Positions 52,981-62,309 are shown, numbered from the stretch's first letter. The stretch is DNA of 64,000 nt from Paraflavitalea sp. CAU 1676 (GCF_029223285.1 NZ_JARHUJ010000004.1:62001-126000), one strand, 5' to 3'. Numbers and translations are program-made. Notes: generated by a model from the sequence alone, not told the origin.

Positions 52981-53811
52981 ATGAATGAACTACGTCCTTT
53001 GTTAACGACCTACGCCTACAATATCATGGGCTCCCTCGAAGAGGCGAAAGACATTGTACAGGATGCCTTCCTCAAATTTATCCCTATCGACAGCGATAGG
53101 ATAGAAGATAAAAAGAACTACCTCATCCGCACGGTGGTCAACCTGGCCATCAACGCCAAGAAAAGGCAGCAGAAAACGGTGTCGGAATATGTAGGCCCCT
53201 GGCTGCCCGAACCTGTTGCCACAGAAAGAGCCGATTCGGCAGTCATCCAGAAAGAAGTGTTATCCTATTCATTGATGGTATTGCTGGAAAAGCTCAATGT
53301 AAAACAAAGGGCCGTCTTCATCTTAAAGGAGGCCTTCGACTACGACCACGATGAAATTGCCCAGGTACTCGATATCACGGCCGAAAACTCGAGGAAGTTA
53401 TTGAGCAGAGCGCGTGAGCAATTGCAAAAAGGAACACCCATCGCACATAAACCAGTCGAAGCCGATTACATCAACAAGTACCTGACTGTAATTCAACAGG
53501 GTGATACCAGGCAGCTGGAACAGCTGTTTCATGATGAGATCACGCTTGTCTCCGACGGTGGCGGTAAAGCGGTGGCAGCTACCAGGCCGTTGCTGGGTAT
53601 TAAGTCGGTGATCAGCTTTTTGCAAGGTGTGTACAATAAGACCTATCAGAAGCTGCGCTGTGAAGTGGGGCATGTTAACCACGAACCTGCCTTGTTTTAT
53701 TATTTGGAGGGACAATTGGTTACCTGCCAGATATTTGTGATCGAAGAGGGGCAGGTGGCCAATATCTATTTCATGCGTAATCCCGATAAACTGAAATTCC
53801 TTCAAAAATAA
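52981..53811 (+). CDS. ECF41-type extracytoplasmic-function sigma factor with SnoaL-like C-terminal extension
   Basis: 276 aa from ATG 52981; a GTG 13 codons upstream is less likely. Sigma region 2 spans about 1-65, region 4 about 97-150 (AVFILKEAFDYDHDEIAQVL and ENSRKLLSRARE). After region 4 comes a C-terminal SnoaL-like extension (about 155-276) which in ECF41 proteins controls the sigma's activity in place of an anti-sigma factor. All three ECF41 signatures are present: WLPEP (74-78) in the linker, DGGGK (192-196) and NPDKL (267-271). The carboxymuconolactone-decarboxylase-type partner, the usual ECF41 target, follows 69 bp downstream. Signal unknown. Confidence 0.92.
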   Translation: MNELRPLLTTYAYNIMGSLEEAKDIVQDAFLKFIPIDSDRIEDKKNYLIRTVVNLAINAKKRQQKTVSEYVGPWLPEPVATERADSAVIQKEVLSYSLMVLLEKLNVKQRAVFILKEAFDYDHDEIAQVLDITAENSRKLLSRAREQLQKGTPIAHKPVEADYINKYLTVIQQGDTRQLEQLFHDEITLVSDGGGKAVAATRPLLGIKSVISFLQGVYNKTYQKLRCEVGHVNHEPALFYYLEGQLVTCQIFVIEEGQVANIYFMRNPDKLKFLQK

Positions 53812-53822
53812 TTGGTTCCGGT

Positions 53823-53855
53823 TGTCACGTTTTTTCCTCCTGGTTTGTTTTCTAT
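53823..53855 (+). promoter_or_regulatory. Candidate ECF41 promoter of the carboxymuconolactone-decarboxylase gene
   Basis: TGTCACG (53823-53829) matches 6 of 7 bases of the ECF41 -35 element TGTCACA as I recall it. The expected -10 (CGTC) after 16 bp falls at 53846-53849, which reads TGTT, so the -10 is poor; TCTATA at 53851-53856 is another option. The site lies between the sigma gene and its partner's ATG (53881). No such motif is seen upstream of the sigma gene. Confidence 0.55.
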
Positions 53856-53880
53856 ACATAAATCATAAAAACAAACAGTT

Positions 53881-54348
53881 ATGGAAAGGATTTCATATTC
53901 CTCGTTGCCCAACGGATTGTACCAGGTAATGGCCAATGTAGAAGTATACCTGGCTAAGTGTGGACTTGATCATAAGTTCCTGGAGCTCATCAAATTCAGG
54001 GTTTCACAGATTAACAATTGTGCGTATTGTCTCGATATGCATTACAAAGAAGCGATCCATGCAGGTGAAACACCTTTGCGTTTGATCTCTGTATCGGCCT
54101 GGCGCGAAACGCCTTATTATACGCCCGCAGAGCAGGCTGCACTCGAATTCGCTGAAGTGCTTACGCATATGCCAGCCGAACAACACAGTGATCATCTGCA
54201 TGATGAACTGAACAAGTATTTTACCAAAGATGAAATTGCCAACCTTACGTTAGCCATTGCGCAGATCAATTCCTGGAACAGGCTTACCCGTTCATTCGGT
54301 GCGGTGCCCGGTAATTACAAAGTAAAGGAACGCCCTGTAACTGCTTAA
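53881..54348 (+). CDS. Carboxymuconolactone decarboxylase/AhpD-family protein (ECF41 partner)
   Basis: 155 aa, cytoplasmic. The AhpD/CMD motif is RVSQINNCAYCLDMHYKEA with Cys47, Cys50 and His54, the redox pair and proton relay of alkylhydroperoxidase AhpD-like enzymes. Length and motif fit the CMD-type members that ECF41 sigma factors typically control. Its exact reaction is unknown; peroxide or quinone stress is a common guess. A strong terminator follows at 54431-54475. Confidence 0.9.
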   Translation: MERISYSSLPNGLYQVMANVEVYLAKCGLDHKFLELIKFRVSQINNCAYCLDMHYKEAIHAGETPLRLISVSAWRETPYYTPAEQAALEFAEVLTHMPAEQHSDHLHDELNKYFTKDEIANLTLAIAQINSWNRLTRSFGAVPGNYKVKERPVTA

Positions 54349-54682
54349 TGCAGGAAGATGGCGGTATGAAAGATCACCGGGACGGTTACTTCCGGTGAAC
54401 CGCCTGATAGCCATGGATTAACAATCTTTCTGCCAATGATCGATAACTACTGCACGTAATTATCGGTCATTGGCATTTTTGCGGGCCATTTGTAATTTAC
54501 CCCCATTCATCCGCCATTCGCTTCCATTGACTCAATTGCTGTAATCCGCATCTTTGAAATGGCCGATCTTTGTAGCTCCCTCCTGATCATCCGCCATACT
54601 AATTACTGCGAAGAGGATTTTTTCACCAACAATATTGGTAAAGGTTTGTTGTTGGATACCACAACTGTTAAACCGAGAAAAT
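54349..54682. other. Intergenic region between CMD gene and MFS transporter
   Basis: 334 bp. Contains a short inverted repeat TCACCGG / CCGGTGA (54374-54380, 54392-54398) and the main terminator at 54431-54475. No convincing gene is seen before the MFS start at 54683. Confidence 0.6.
54431..54475 (+). terminator. Intrinsic terminator of the ECF41/CMD unit
   Basis: TGCCAATGATCGATAA (54431-54446) pairs with TTATCGGTCATTGGCA (54460-54475), 16 bp with one G-U pair, loop 13 nt, followed by TTTTT. It lies 82 bp after the CMD stop. Confidence 0.9.
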
Positions 54683-55891
54683 ATGAGTCGCAAAGAAAGG
54701 ATCATTTTATTCATCCTGGCCTGTCTGAATTTTACCCATATCCTTGATTTCATGATCATGATGCCTTTGGGCAATTACCTGATGCCTTATTTCGGTATGT
54801 CGACAAAGTTCTTCAGTTTGATCGTGGCCGCCTATCCTGTCACCGCCTGTATCTCGGGGTTGATTGCTGCCTTCTATGTCGACCGGTTCGACAGGAAGAA
54901 AGTATTGCTCTTTGCCTATACCGGCTTTATTATAGGAACTATTTCCTGCGGTATTGCACCAGGACCAGGTTTGTTGATGGCTGCGCGGATCCTCACAGGA
55001 CTGTTTGGTGGTTTGATCGGCGCGCAGGTGTTGTCGATCATTGCAGATATTTTCCCCTATGAAAAACGTGGACAGGCCATGGGTACTATCTTTATGGCAT
55101 TTTCAGTAGCATCGATAGCGGGCGTACCTTTTAGTTTATACCTCGCCAGTTTGATCAGTTGGCATGCTCCTTTCATCTTTATCGGGATATTGGGTATTGC
55201 GCTGGTTCCTTTTATTATCCGGTTCCTGCCGCCGATGAAGATACATTTAGCGCCTGCAGGCGATACAACCGTAAAACCACCCGTTACCAAAGTACTGGGG
55301 GATATCATACGCAACAAACCGCAGATCACAGCTTTGTTCATGTCGGGCATCCTCTTCATGGGGCATTTTATGATCATTCCGTTTATTAACCCGTACATGG
55401 AATTCAATATGGGGTTTTCGAAAACGCAAACCCCTTTGATCTATATGATCGGTGGTAGCTTTACACTGGTGTCGTCGTTCCTGATCGGGAAGCTGTCTGA
55501 CAAATATGGCAAGTTTCGCATCTTCACCATTTGCCTGTTCTGCTCGCTGGTGCCGGTGTTGTTCATCACCAATATGCCGGCTATACCTTTCGTGGGTGTA
55601 CTGGCCATTTTTGCGATCTGGTTCGTATTTTCTTCCGGCCGCAATATTCCGGCACAAGCTATGATCACGACGGTAGTCAACCCGGCGCAGCGTGGTCAGT
55701 TTATGAGTTTCATTTCTTCCTTTCAACAACTGTTTACCGGACTAGCGTCGATCATTGCGGGTATGATCGTGGTGGAAGGTGCGCACGGAAAGATACAGCG
55801 CTATAGTTGGGTAGGTTACTTGAGTGTAACCATTGTTGCCAGTACTTTCTTTATTGCCCGCAGCCTGGCACGCCAGCAACAACTGCATTGA
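54683..55891 (+). CDS. Major facilitator superfamily transporter (DHA1-like)
   Basis: 402 aa from ATG 54683, about 12 transmembrane helices. MFS motif A is visible as VDRFDRKK after TM2 (near residue 71), and a second copy-like GKLSDKYGK lies in the loop after TM8. The PYEKRGQAMGTI segment is typical of the drug:H+ antiporter DHA1 branch (sugar efflux or AraJ/Bcr type). The substrate is not predictable. It is monocistronic, with a terminator after it. Confidence 0.9.
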   Translation: MSRKERIILFILACLNFTHILDFMIMMPLGNYLMPYFGMSTKFFSLIVAAYPVTACISGLIAAFYVDRFDRKKVLLFAYTGFIIGTISCGIAPGPGLLMAARILTGLFGGLIGAQVLSIIADIFPYEKRGQAMGTIFMAFSVASIAGVPFSLYLASLISWHAPFIFIGILGIALVPFIIRFLPPMKIHLAPAGDTTVKPPVTKVLGDIIRNKPQITALFMSGILFMGHFMIIPFINPYMEFNMGFSKTQTPLIYMIGGSFTLVSSFLIGKLSDKYGKFRIFTICLFCSLVPVLFITNMPAIPFVGVLAIFAIWFVFSSGRNIPAQAMITTVVNPAQRGQFMSFISSFQQLFTGLASIIAGMIVVEGAHGKIQRYSWVGYLSVTIVASTFFIARSLARQQQLH

Positions 55892-55931
55892 GTCAATGTC
55901 TTTGATCTGATTTTTCCTGATCAGGGTACCC

Positions 55932-55963
55932 CAATGATCAATAATGGGTTTTGTTGATCATTG
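55932..55963. terminator. Terminator after the MFS gene
   Basis: Perfect 10-bp stem CAATGATCAA / TTGATCATTG (55932-55941, 55954-55963), 12-nt loop, followed by CCTGTTTTTTG. It lies between convergent genes ending at 55891 (+) and 56010 (-). Confidence 0.85.
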
Positions 55964-56009
55964 CCTGTTTTTTGAAAGGCCATCACCACCGAATTGATAC
56001 AATGGCCAG

Positions 56010-56927
56010 CTATTCCAGGCTGGCCCTTTCGGCAGACGATAAAGCCGATTGGGCGCCGATGCGCTTACTGGCGATCTCGCGGCCGCGTTTGTTGTAAGTC
56101 TTCAGGCCAACAAGCCTGCCCGATGCCGAATAGTATTTCCAGGTGTCCTGTTTAACTCCGCGATGATAAGCACCGGTAGAGCGCATATCGCCCTGGTTAA
56201 TCCATTCTTCCCATACTCCTTCGCGCAGCCCATTGGTGTAATAGCCTGAATCTTTCATGTTGCCATTGGGATAGAAATTCATGTACAGGCCATGATGCAG
56301 GCATTCGGTGAACGGCGGTAAATAAGGATGCAGACCTTTTAATACATTTTGCTCTACGCGGTCTTCGATATTGCGGGGTGCAATAATTTGCGGATTGGCT
56401 GCATTGACGGCAAGCGTTACATATGAATACGTAGGGGTGAGTAATAGCCAGGCATAGGATGGGTCCGATTTCGCGATATCCGTTACCGCAAAGAAAGTCG
56501 CCTTGCCTCCCCGGCGTGGTATCTCATCTTTTATCCGGTGCATCAGGTAAGCATTGTAGGTGCGGATGGAACGTGGTTTGCCATTGTTGTACCAGCTTTT
56601 CCATTCACCATCGGGAACATTACGCACTAACCTGCCCGAATCGCACAACTGGCTGGGGTGATACCAACTCATCCAGGTGCCATGCAGACGCCCACGCTTG
56701 AAGCCCCCGGAAAACAACGTATCACCGCTCGCGGAAAATCCAATGAGCTGGCTTTGGTGCCGATGCTTTTTGTCTATAATGATTGGAGGCGAAGCGTGTG
56801 TTGTAGGATGCACCCCAATGGGCAATAACACCGATTTTGCAGAAATGGGCATAGTGTGTTGTTGCGCCTGAGTGGAAGGAGCAACAAGTAATGCCCATAC
56901 CATAGGTATGAGTAAAAAGGTTTTCAT
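56010..56927 (-). CDS. Secreted MORN/YwqK-type repeat protein
   Basis: 305 aa. Signal peptide to about residue 21 (VAPSTQAQQ). Contains several MORN-like repeats of the YwqK antitoxin type: RGRLHGTWMSWYHPSQLCDSG, NVPDGEWKSWYNNGKPRS, GLREGVWEEWINQGD and GVKQDTWKYYSASGRL. Despite the family name these repeat proteins are not shown to be antitoxins in Bacteroidota and are exported; they are probably beta-hairpin repeat scaffolds. It is followed upstream by a paralogue with a TonB C-terminal domain (57126-58232). Confidence 0.85.
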   Translation of the reverse strand: MKTFLLIPMVWALLVAPSTQAQQHTMPISAKSVLLPIGVHPTTHASPPIIIDKKHRHQSQLIGFSASGDTLFSGGFKRGRLHGTWMSWYHPSQLCDSGRLVRNVPDGEWKSWYNNGKPRSIRTYNAYLMHRIKDEIPRRGGKATFFAVTDIAKSDPSYAWLLLTPTYSYVTLAVNAANPQIIAPRNIEDRVEQNVLKGLHPYLPPFTECLHHGLYMNFYPNGNMKDSGYYTNGLREGVWEEWINQGDMRSTGAYHRGVKQDTWKYYSASGRLVGLKTYNKRGREIASKRIGAQSALSSAERASLE

Positions 56928-57125
56928 GACATTGACAAGCTGGTACGCATTAAAGTTACGCCAGCTTATCGTGGAACGGACGCGTGTGCAAAAATATTAA
57001 TACCTTTCTAATTCAGTTACAGACCTCCATGAGCCATTGAGGAGAATAAGAGCGGCATAAGAAAGGATGCGGATATTTAATAATGTGTAGGTTTTGAGTG
57101 TAGTTCCAACTAATTCCCGGCGATA

Positions 57126-58232
57126 TTACCGGTAAAATGGTACTACATATTTCATTGGATAAGAAATTGGCCGGTTATGCGACATCGCAGGTGACCATTG
57201 AAGGGTGCGAAAAAAGCGTAATACTTCATCCGACATGGCCTTATGCGGTGAACTGGTAACCTTAAGCTCCTCCATTACTCCTGCAGCATTGACAATGTAC
57301 TCTATCTCTACGTTGCCCTCGATATCCGACCGGTTCAACTCTTCGGGCCAAAATAAATGATCCATTACATACTTGTCGAAATCGAGGAATTTGCCCAGGG
57401 CTACCGGCGGCTTCAGGAGGGGGCAGGTATTGCCGGAGAAATTCCCTTGCTCGTCAAAACATTCCAACCTCTTTACTTTGTTACCGGCATATTGCTCTTT
57501 GGTGCTGCGATGACCGTTCTCCCGGAAATACTCCCAGTCGCCGTCTTGCAAACCTTTTTTATACGTGCCGAAAGATTCCTGTTTTCCATTGGCATACCAC
57601 TCTTTCCACAGCCCTTCTTTAAGGTCGTCCACATAACTGCCTGAATCTTTGAGGTTGCCATTGGGGTGATAGGTCATTGAAACGCCTCGCAGAATGCCGA
57701 CACTGGTATCGCCCGATAGCAGCGATGGTCTTCGTTCTGCGACCCGGTTGGCACGTACCACGGCCAACTGCGCTTTGTCGGTAGCATATTCGTGAGTGGC
57801 TGTTAGCTGCCCTTTTTCATTCCAGGTAAACCAGGTGCCGGTAAGATGGTTGTGGTAAAATACCCCTGAATCTTTTAGCTGTCCGTTGGTATGCCAGGAT
57901 TTCCAGATGCCTTCCCGGATGTTATCGGTGTAATGCCCCTCTACCGCCTTGACATTTTTACGGTGATAGAGTGTAAATGGGCCGTTCTTCACCGTTAACT
58001 CCTCATCCCTGAACCATACCCGCAGTAACAGCGTAGTGTCTTCGTAAGCAGCTACCAGCTTCCAATAGTCTCCATCCCTGAAAGCCATAGCGGGGTAATC
58101 CATATTGGCCTTATTGGTGAGGGCCAGCCGGCTGTCGAGGTATTTACGGACCGTATCGCGCTGCTTTTTTTGTGCAGTAAGGCCGGTGGCAATACCCAGC
58201 AGCCATAAAAGAAGGAAGCAGGTTCTATACAT
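57126..58232 (-). CDS. Secreted MORN-repeat protein with TonB C-terminal domain
   Basis: 368 aa, signal peptide to about residue 20 (ATGLTAQ). MORN/YwqK-type repeats fill the middle: NIREGIWKSWHTNGQLKDSG, HLTGTWFTWNEKGQL, DLKEGLWKEWYANGKQES and GLQDGDWEYFRENG. The last 90 residues, starting at SDIEGNVEIEYIVNAAGV and ending in LQWSPAM, form a TonB C-terminal domain as in energy-transducing TonB proteins, but there is no N-terminal transmembrane/proline-rich region, so it is not a classical TonB. The combination occurs in Bacteroidota; its function is unclear. The paralogue at 56010 is 198 bp downstream. Confidence 0.85.
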   Translation of the reverse strand: MYRTCFLLLWLLGIATGLTAQKKQRDTVRKYLDSRLALTNKANMDYPAMAFRDGDYWKLVAAYEDTTLLLRVWFRDEELTVKNGPFTLYHRKNVKAVEGHYTDNIREGIWKSWHTNGQLKDSGVFYHNHLTGTWFTWNEKGQLTATHEYATDKAQLAVVRANRVAERRPSLLSGDTSVGILRGVSMTYHPNGNLKDSGSYVDDLKEGLWKEWYANGKQESFGTYKKGLQDGDWEYFRENGHRSTKEQYAGNKVKRLECFDEQGNFSGNTCPLLKPPVALGKFLDFDKYVMDHLFWPEELNRSDIEGNVEIEYIVNAAGVMEELKVTSSPHKAMSDEVLRFFRTLQWSPAMSHNRPISYPMKYVVPFYR

Positions 58233-58255
58233 ACGGATGAAGATACATCATAGAA

Positions 58256-58286
58256 AAAAGTCGCGGTAGAGCTTACCGCGGCTTTT
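58256..58286 (-). terminator. Intrinsic terminator of the M14 carboxypeptidase gene
   Basis: AAAAGTCGCGGTA (58256-58268) pairs with TACCGCGGCTTTT (58274-58286), 13 bp with one G-U pair and a GAGCT loop. On the minus strand it is followed by a run of T (ACTTTTTTC). It lies between the M14 stop (58319) and the MORN-TonB start. Confidence 0.8.
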
Positions 58287-58318
58287 AACAGCTTTTTTAA
58301 TTCGGCAAACGGTGGCCA

Positions 58319-60046
58319 TTAGGGCAAAACCCGGTAAACGGGGTAACGCAGGTGGGCTGGCTCGTAATAAGGAGAATTTTTATATACGAAATCCAGCTGC
58401 GCTGCGGCGCTTTTGGCCAGGGTGGTATCCGTGGCTTTCCTTTCCTCCAGTTTGGTGCGCACCTCAGGGTGTGCTTTCAGGTATTCGGCGGCAATGTCTT
58501 CAAAAGCGTAGCCGCTGAATCCTTCTTTTTGCCCCAGGATGCCATCAAAATAGTTCCAGGCGAAGTAGGAATCGTCGGCCTGAGGTTCGAGCACTTCTAT
58601 CAGGAACCGGTTAGCTTCCTGGTTCATGGGGATATATAAATCTCCCTTGCGGAAGCTGACCTTTTGAACACTGCTGCTCAGCTTCACGTCGCTGTTGAGA
58701 TGGTGCATTTCATAAGGACGGGGTGAGGTTTTGTAGTCTTCGATGCGATACACTTCTACTTCGATGCTGGTGTCTTTCGCCAGTGGCTTCATTTGCACTT
58801 TGTTGATCTTTAGGAGATCGATGACGCGGGTCCAGCCCTGTGGAAGGATATAGGCGGCCGGTTTTCTGATGGTCGTCTTAGCGTCGAAATAGTTATAATA
58901 TTTGAGCTGTTTTTCATAAGGCTTGCTGCGGTCATAATAAAGCCGTGGCAGACCGGATACCTCACTGGGTTTGCGTCCTGCTTCAAAACCCTTGAAGGTA
59001 ACGGTGGCTGTTTTATCCCTGTTCAGTATCCAGCTGACCGGAAATTCGGTTTGCTGCTTCACGGATTGCTTGGTTTGCTCTCTCAGCTGTTTGATCGCAG
59101 CACTGTTGGTGGAGGCAAAAGCGATAAAGCTTTCCATCAGGGCATAGGTCGATTGTACGCGCTGTTCATAACTTTTCAGCATATGCGTTTCGGGTACAAA
59201 GGCAAAGGTGTGCCAAAGCGTAGCATAACCGCTGCTGTAGCGGGGCCCATCGAAGTAGGCGGTGAGACCGGCATCGGGCGTATTACCACCGAAGCTGACA
59301 TAAGGTACTAAATCGTAACCCTTTTGTTTCATGAGGCTGTAAATGCCCGGTTCAAATTGTTTATTGAGGTATTCGCCCATGGCGCCGCCCAATTTGCTGT
59401 GCTGTGAGGATAACAGCGTCATGACGTGCTGGTAATCGGCTCCATTGCTGACGTGGTTGTCGACAAACACATCAGGGTCGGTGAGGTGGAATATTTCTGC
59501 AAAAGACCTGGCTTCGCGTGAGTCGCTCTTAATGAAGTCGCGGTTAAGGTCGAGGTTTTGGGAGTTGCCGCGAAAGCCAAACTCTTTAGGGCCGTTTTGG
59601 TCTACCCGGTAGAAAGCGCTGCGGTTGAGGCATCCGCCGATATTGTATACGGGGATAATGGCCAGCACTACATTGGCGGGCAGTGTTTTTTTACGGGTCA
59701 CGATATCGCGCACGAGCAACATACTGGCATCGATACCATCGGGTTCGCCAGGATGAATGCCGTTGTTGATGAGTATGAAGCGGCGGTCTTTCTTTTTGAG
59801 ACTGGTGATATTGACATCCTTGTCGGCGCTCACGATCACGAGGTGCAGGGGAAAGCCTGCATCAGTGAGGCCCATGGTTTGCATTTTTACCTGTGGAAAC
59901 TTTTCGTCCAGCATTTTCCACCAGGCGATGGCTTCCTGGTAGGTGGGTGTTTCGAGGTGATTGGATTGTTCGTACCGGGTGTTGATGGTCTGCGCCCGGA
60001 GCAGGGATGGTGCAAAGGCTACAAGGATCAATAGAAGTTTTCTCAT
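58319..60046 (-). CDS. Secreted M14-family zinc carboxypeptidase
   Basis: 575 aa with signal peptide to about residue 18 (SLLRAQ). Metallocarboxypeptidase motif NNGIHPGEPDG with His98 and Glu101, and the third ligand His198 in VDNHVSNG, the typical HxxE...H arrangement of M14. The substrate specificity is uncertain, probably C-terminal residues of peptides or peptidoglycan-derived peptides in the periplasm or outside. After the catalytic domain (to about 350) is a beta-rich C-terminal part. Monocistronic, with a terminator downstream. Confidence 0.9.
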   Translation of the reverse strand: MRKLLLILVAFAPSLLRAQTINTRYEQSNHLETPTYQEAIAWWKMLDEKFPQVKMQTMGLTDAGFPLHLVIVSADKDVNITSLKKKDRRFILINNGIHPGEPDGIDASMLLVRDIVTRKKTLPANVVLAIIPVYNIGGCLNRSAFYRVDQNGPKEFGFRGNSQNLDLNRDFIKSDSREARSFAEIFHLTDPDVFVDNHVSNGADYQHVMTLLSSQHSKLGGAMGEYLNKQFEPGIYSLMKQKGYDLVPYVSFGGNTPDAGLTAYFDGPRYSSGYATLWHTFAFVPETHMLKSYEQRVQSTYALMESFIAFASTNSAAIKQLREQTKQSVKQQTEFPVSWILNRDKTATVTFKGFEAGRKPSEVSGLPRLYYDRSKPYEKQLKYYNYFDAKTTIRKPAAYILPQGWTRVIDLLKINKVQMKPLAKDTSIEVEVYRIEDYKTSPRPYEMHHLNSDVKLSSSVQKVSFRKGDLYIPMNQEANRFLIEVLEPQADDSYFAWNYFDGILGQKEGFSGYAFEDIAAEYLKAHPEVRTKLEERKATDTTLAKSAAAQLDFVYKNSPYYEPAHLRYPVYRVLP

Positions 60047-60177
60047 TGTTGTTACTTAAGGCATAAAAATAAGGCAGCCGCCTGGAATGAGCAGCGTAGT
60101 GTGGTTTAATTCATTTTAATGCAGGCCGACTATGATGACCGGTGTTGAATTATTATCTTTAAGCATAATATCAATCC

Positions 60178-61041
60178 ATGGCCGTAGAAGCTGGTACCAA
60201 TGAACACTGGGACTGGGAAGCCAATAGCACCACCAAATGGGTTTCCTTGTCATTTCGATCGCTCTGGGATTACCGTCACTTGCTGGCGCGCCTTGTGCGG
60301 CGCGAGTTTTTGATCAACTACCAGCAAACCATCCTGGGCCCCCTATGGGTAGTGCTGCAGCCCGCACTCACCTTGCTCGTGTATGTGCTGGTGTTTGGCA
60401 AATGGATGGGGGTGAATACGGGCACAGCGCCCCCGGTATTGTTCTTCTTGTGCGGCATCCTTCTGTGGGGCCTGTGCAACGACCTGTTTACCGGTACCGC
60501 TTTTATTTTCACGTATTATAGCTATTTATACAGTAAAGTGTATTTCCCCCGACTGATCATTCCTTTTTCCATAGCCGGCACCCACCTGGCCCGGTTTGCG
60601 ATACAGGGCGTACTGCTGCTGGCGGTTTTTATGTATTTTGGATTATTCCGCCAGTATTCATTTGGCTTAAATTACTGGGTGCTTTTCCTTCCGGTGGCGA
60701 TCTTGCTAACGGCTGCTTTCGCTTTATCGTTGGGGTTGATCTTTTCTATCCTTACCGCGCGGTATCGCGACCTGTCGAATATTGTGCACCTCGGTATCCG
60801 GCTGTTTATGTTCGTAACGCCAGTTATCTATCCATTGTCACTGGTGCCCGATAGCATCCGGTGGCTGGTGCAGATCAACCCGCTGTCTTCATTGTTTGAA
60901 GTATTCCGCTATGCTTTGCTGGGGCAGGGGCAGTTCACCACCAGCGGCTTGTGGTACAGCGCTACCTGTATCGTCATTCTATTTGTATTTGCATTGGCAT
61001 GGTTCAATAAACAGGCCGCAAGGCTGATCGATGTAGTATGA
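60178..61041 (+). CDS. wzm: Polysaccharide ABC exporter permease (Wzm type)
   Basis: 287 aa with six transmembrane segments (about 57-78, 90-112, 140-165, 175-200, 205-222 and 255-275). The N-terminal LLARLVRREFLINYQQTILGPLW is the amphipathic interface helix typical of Wzm/TagG-type polysaccharide ABC-2 permeases. It exports O-antigen-, teichoic-acid- or capsule-like glycans from the cytoplasm. It overlaps its ATPase by 4 bp (ATGA at 61038), and both precede glycosyltransferase genes. Confidence 0.92.
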   Translation: MAVEAGTNEHWDWEANSTTKWVSLSFRSLWDYRHLLARLVRREFLINYQQTILGPLWVVLQPALTLLVYVLVFGKWMGVNTGTAPPVLFFLCGILLWGLCNDLFTGTAFIFTYYSYLYSKVYFPRLIIPFSIAGTHLARFAIQGVLLLAVFMYFGLFRQYSFGLNYWVLFLPVAILLTAAFALSLGLIFSILTARYRDLSNIVHLGIRLFMFVTPVIYPLSLVPDSIRWLVQINPLSSLFEVFRYALLGQGQFTTSGLWYSATCIVILFVFALAWFNKQAARLIDVV

Positions 61042-62273
61042 GCAACGTTGTTATAGAAGCACAACATATATCGAAACGATACCGGTTGGGTCCTACCGGT
61101 ACTGGCTCCATCAGGCAGGATGTTCAGCGATGGTGGCGGGGTAATGCCGATCCTTTTTTCCGGGAAAGGACGGATCCTGGAACGTTGTGGGCGTTGAAGG
61201 ATATCGATTTTACGATGCAGCGCGGTGATATCTGGGGAATCGTCGGCGATAATGGTGCCGGCAAATCCACTCTCCTCAAGATTATTTCGCGCATCATTCA
61301 ACCCACCACAGGCCGGGTACGTGGAAGGGGAACGGTGGGTAGTTTACTGGAGGTAGGAACAGGCTTTCATCCTGAACTCTCAGGCAGGGAGAACATATTC
61401 ATCAGTGGCTATTTGCTGGGTATGAACAAAGCACGCGTCAAAGAGAAGTTCGACGAGATCGTTGCCTTCTCGGGCATTGAACAATTTATCGATACCCCGG
61501 TAAAAAGATATTCGTCCGGCATGTATGTGCGACTGGCGTTTTCTGTGGCTGCCCATCTTGAGCCGGATATCCTTATTATGGATGAGGTGCTGGCTGTGGG
61601 CGATACGTCATTCCAGAAGAAATGCCTCGATAAGATGAAAGAACTCTCAGGTGATGGGCAACGTACCATTTTATTTGTAAGCCATAATATGCAGGCGGTA
61701 CATCATTTGTGCAAACAGGCCATGTGGCTGCAACGGGGGCAAATGGTGACCATAGGGTCGGCCACCGAGGTGGTAAACAGGTATGTTGGCAGTCTGCAAC
61801 AGCACAAGCTGCGGCAACAGTGGGACGATCCAGCGTTGGCACCAGGGAATGAATTTGTAAGGATCATGTCGTTCGAATTGATCCCTGAGCTTGTGGAAGG
61901 GGCTGTTTCTATCGACGTTCGCACGTCCCTTACGGTGAAGTTCAGCATCCGCAACGAGGTGGCGGGGGCCTTACTCAATGCCGGGCTGCATCTATACAAT
62001 TATGCCGGTGAGTGCATTTTTGATGTAGCATCGCCAGCTACAGCGTGTGCAGGCGGGCTGGTGCAGGGTGAATGCAAAATACCTGCTCATTTTCTCAATG
62101 ACGGAGCTTATTATTTTTCGCTGATCATCGTGCGCGATACTTCCATACCGGTGTACTATCACGAGGGAGGCATACATTTTGAAGTGGCCGACTACCGGGA
62201 AAACACCAACTGGTATGGAAAATGGAAGGGTGCCGTAAGGCCTCAATTCCCTTTTAGTTTTGGAAGTGTATAA
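61038..62273 (+). CDS. wzt: Polysaccharide ABC exporter ATPase (Wzt type)
   Basis: 411 aa. The nucleotide-binding domain (about 1-240) has Walker A GDNGAGKSTLL, signature YSSGMYVRL, Walker B ILIMDEVLAVGD and the H-loop VSHNMQ. The C-terminal domain (about 265-400) is the immunoglobulin-like Wzt glycan-binding domain, which recognises a modified chain end before export. It overlaps wzm by 4 bp, indicating coupled translation. Its C-domain implies a chain terminator, but no modifying enzyme is seen before the window end. Confidence 0.93.
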   Translation: MSNVVIEAQHISKRYRLGPTGTGSIRQDVQRWWRGNADPFFRERTDPGTLWALKDIDFTMQRGDIWGIVGDNGAGKSTLLKIISRIIQPTTGRVRGRGTVGSLLEVGTGFHPELSGRENIFISGYLLGMNKARVKEKFDEIVAFSGIEQFIDTPVKRYSSGMYVRLAFSVAAHLEPDILIMDEVLAVGDTSFQKKCLDKMKELSGDGQRTILFVSHNMQAVHHLCKQAMWLQRGQMVTIGSATEVVNRYVGSLQQHKLRQQWDDPALAPGNEFVRIMSFELIPELVEGAVSIDVRTSLTVKFSIRNEVAGALLNAGLHLYNYAGECIFDVASPATACAGGLVQGECKIPAHFLNDGAYYFSLIIVRDTSIPVYYHEGGIHFEVADYRENTNWYGKWKGAVRPQFPFSFGSV

Positions 62274-62309
62274 ATTTATCTGTTCTGCTGAACGAAAAGC
62301 TATAGTCCT

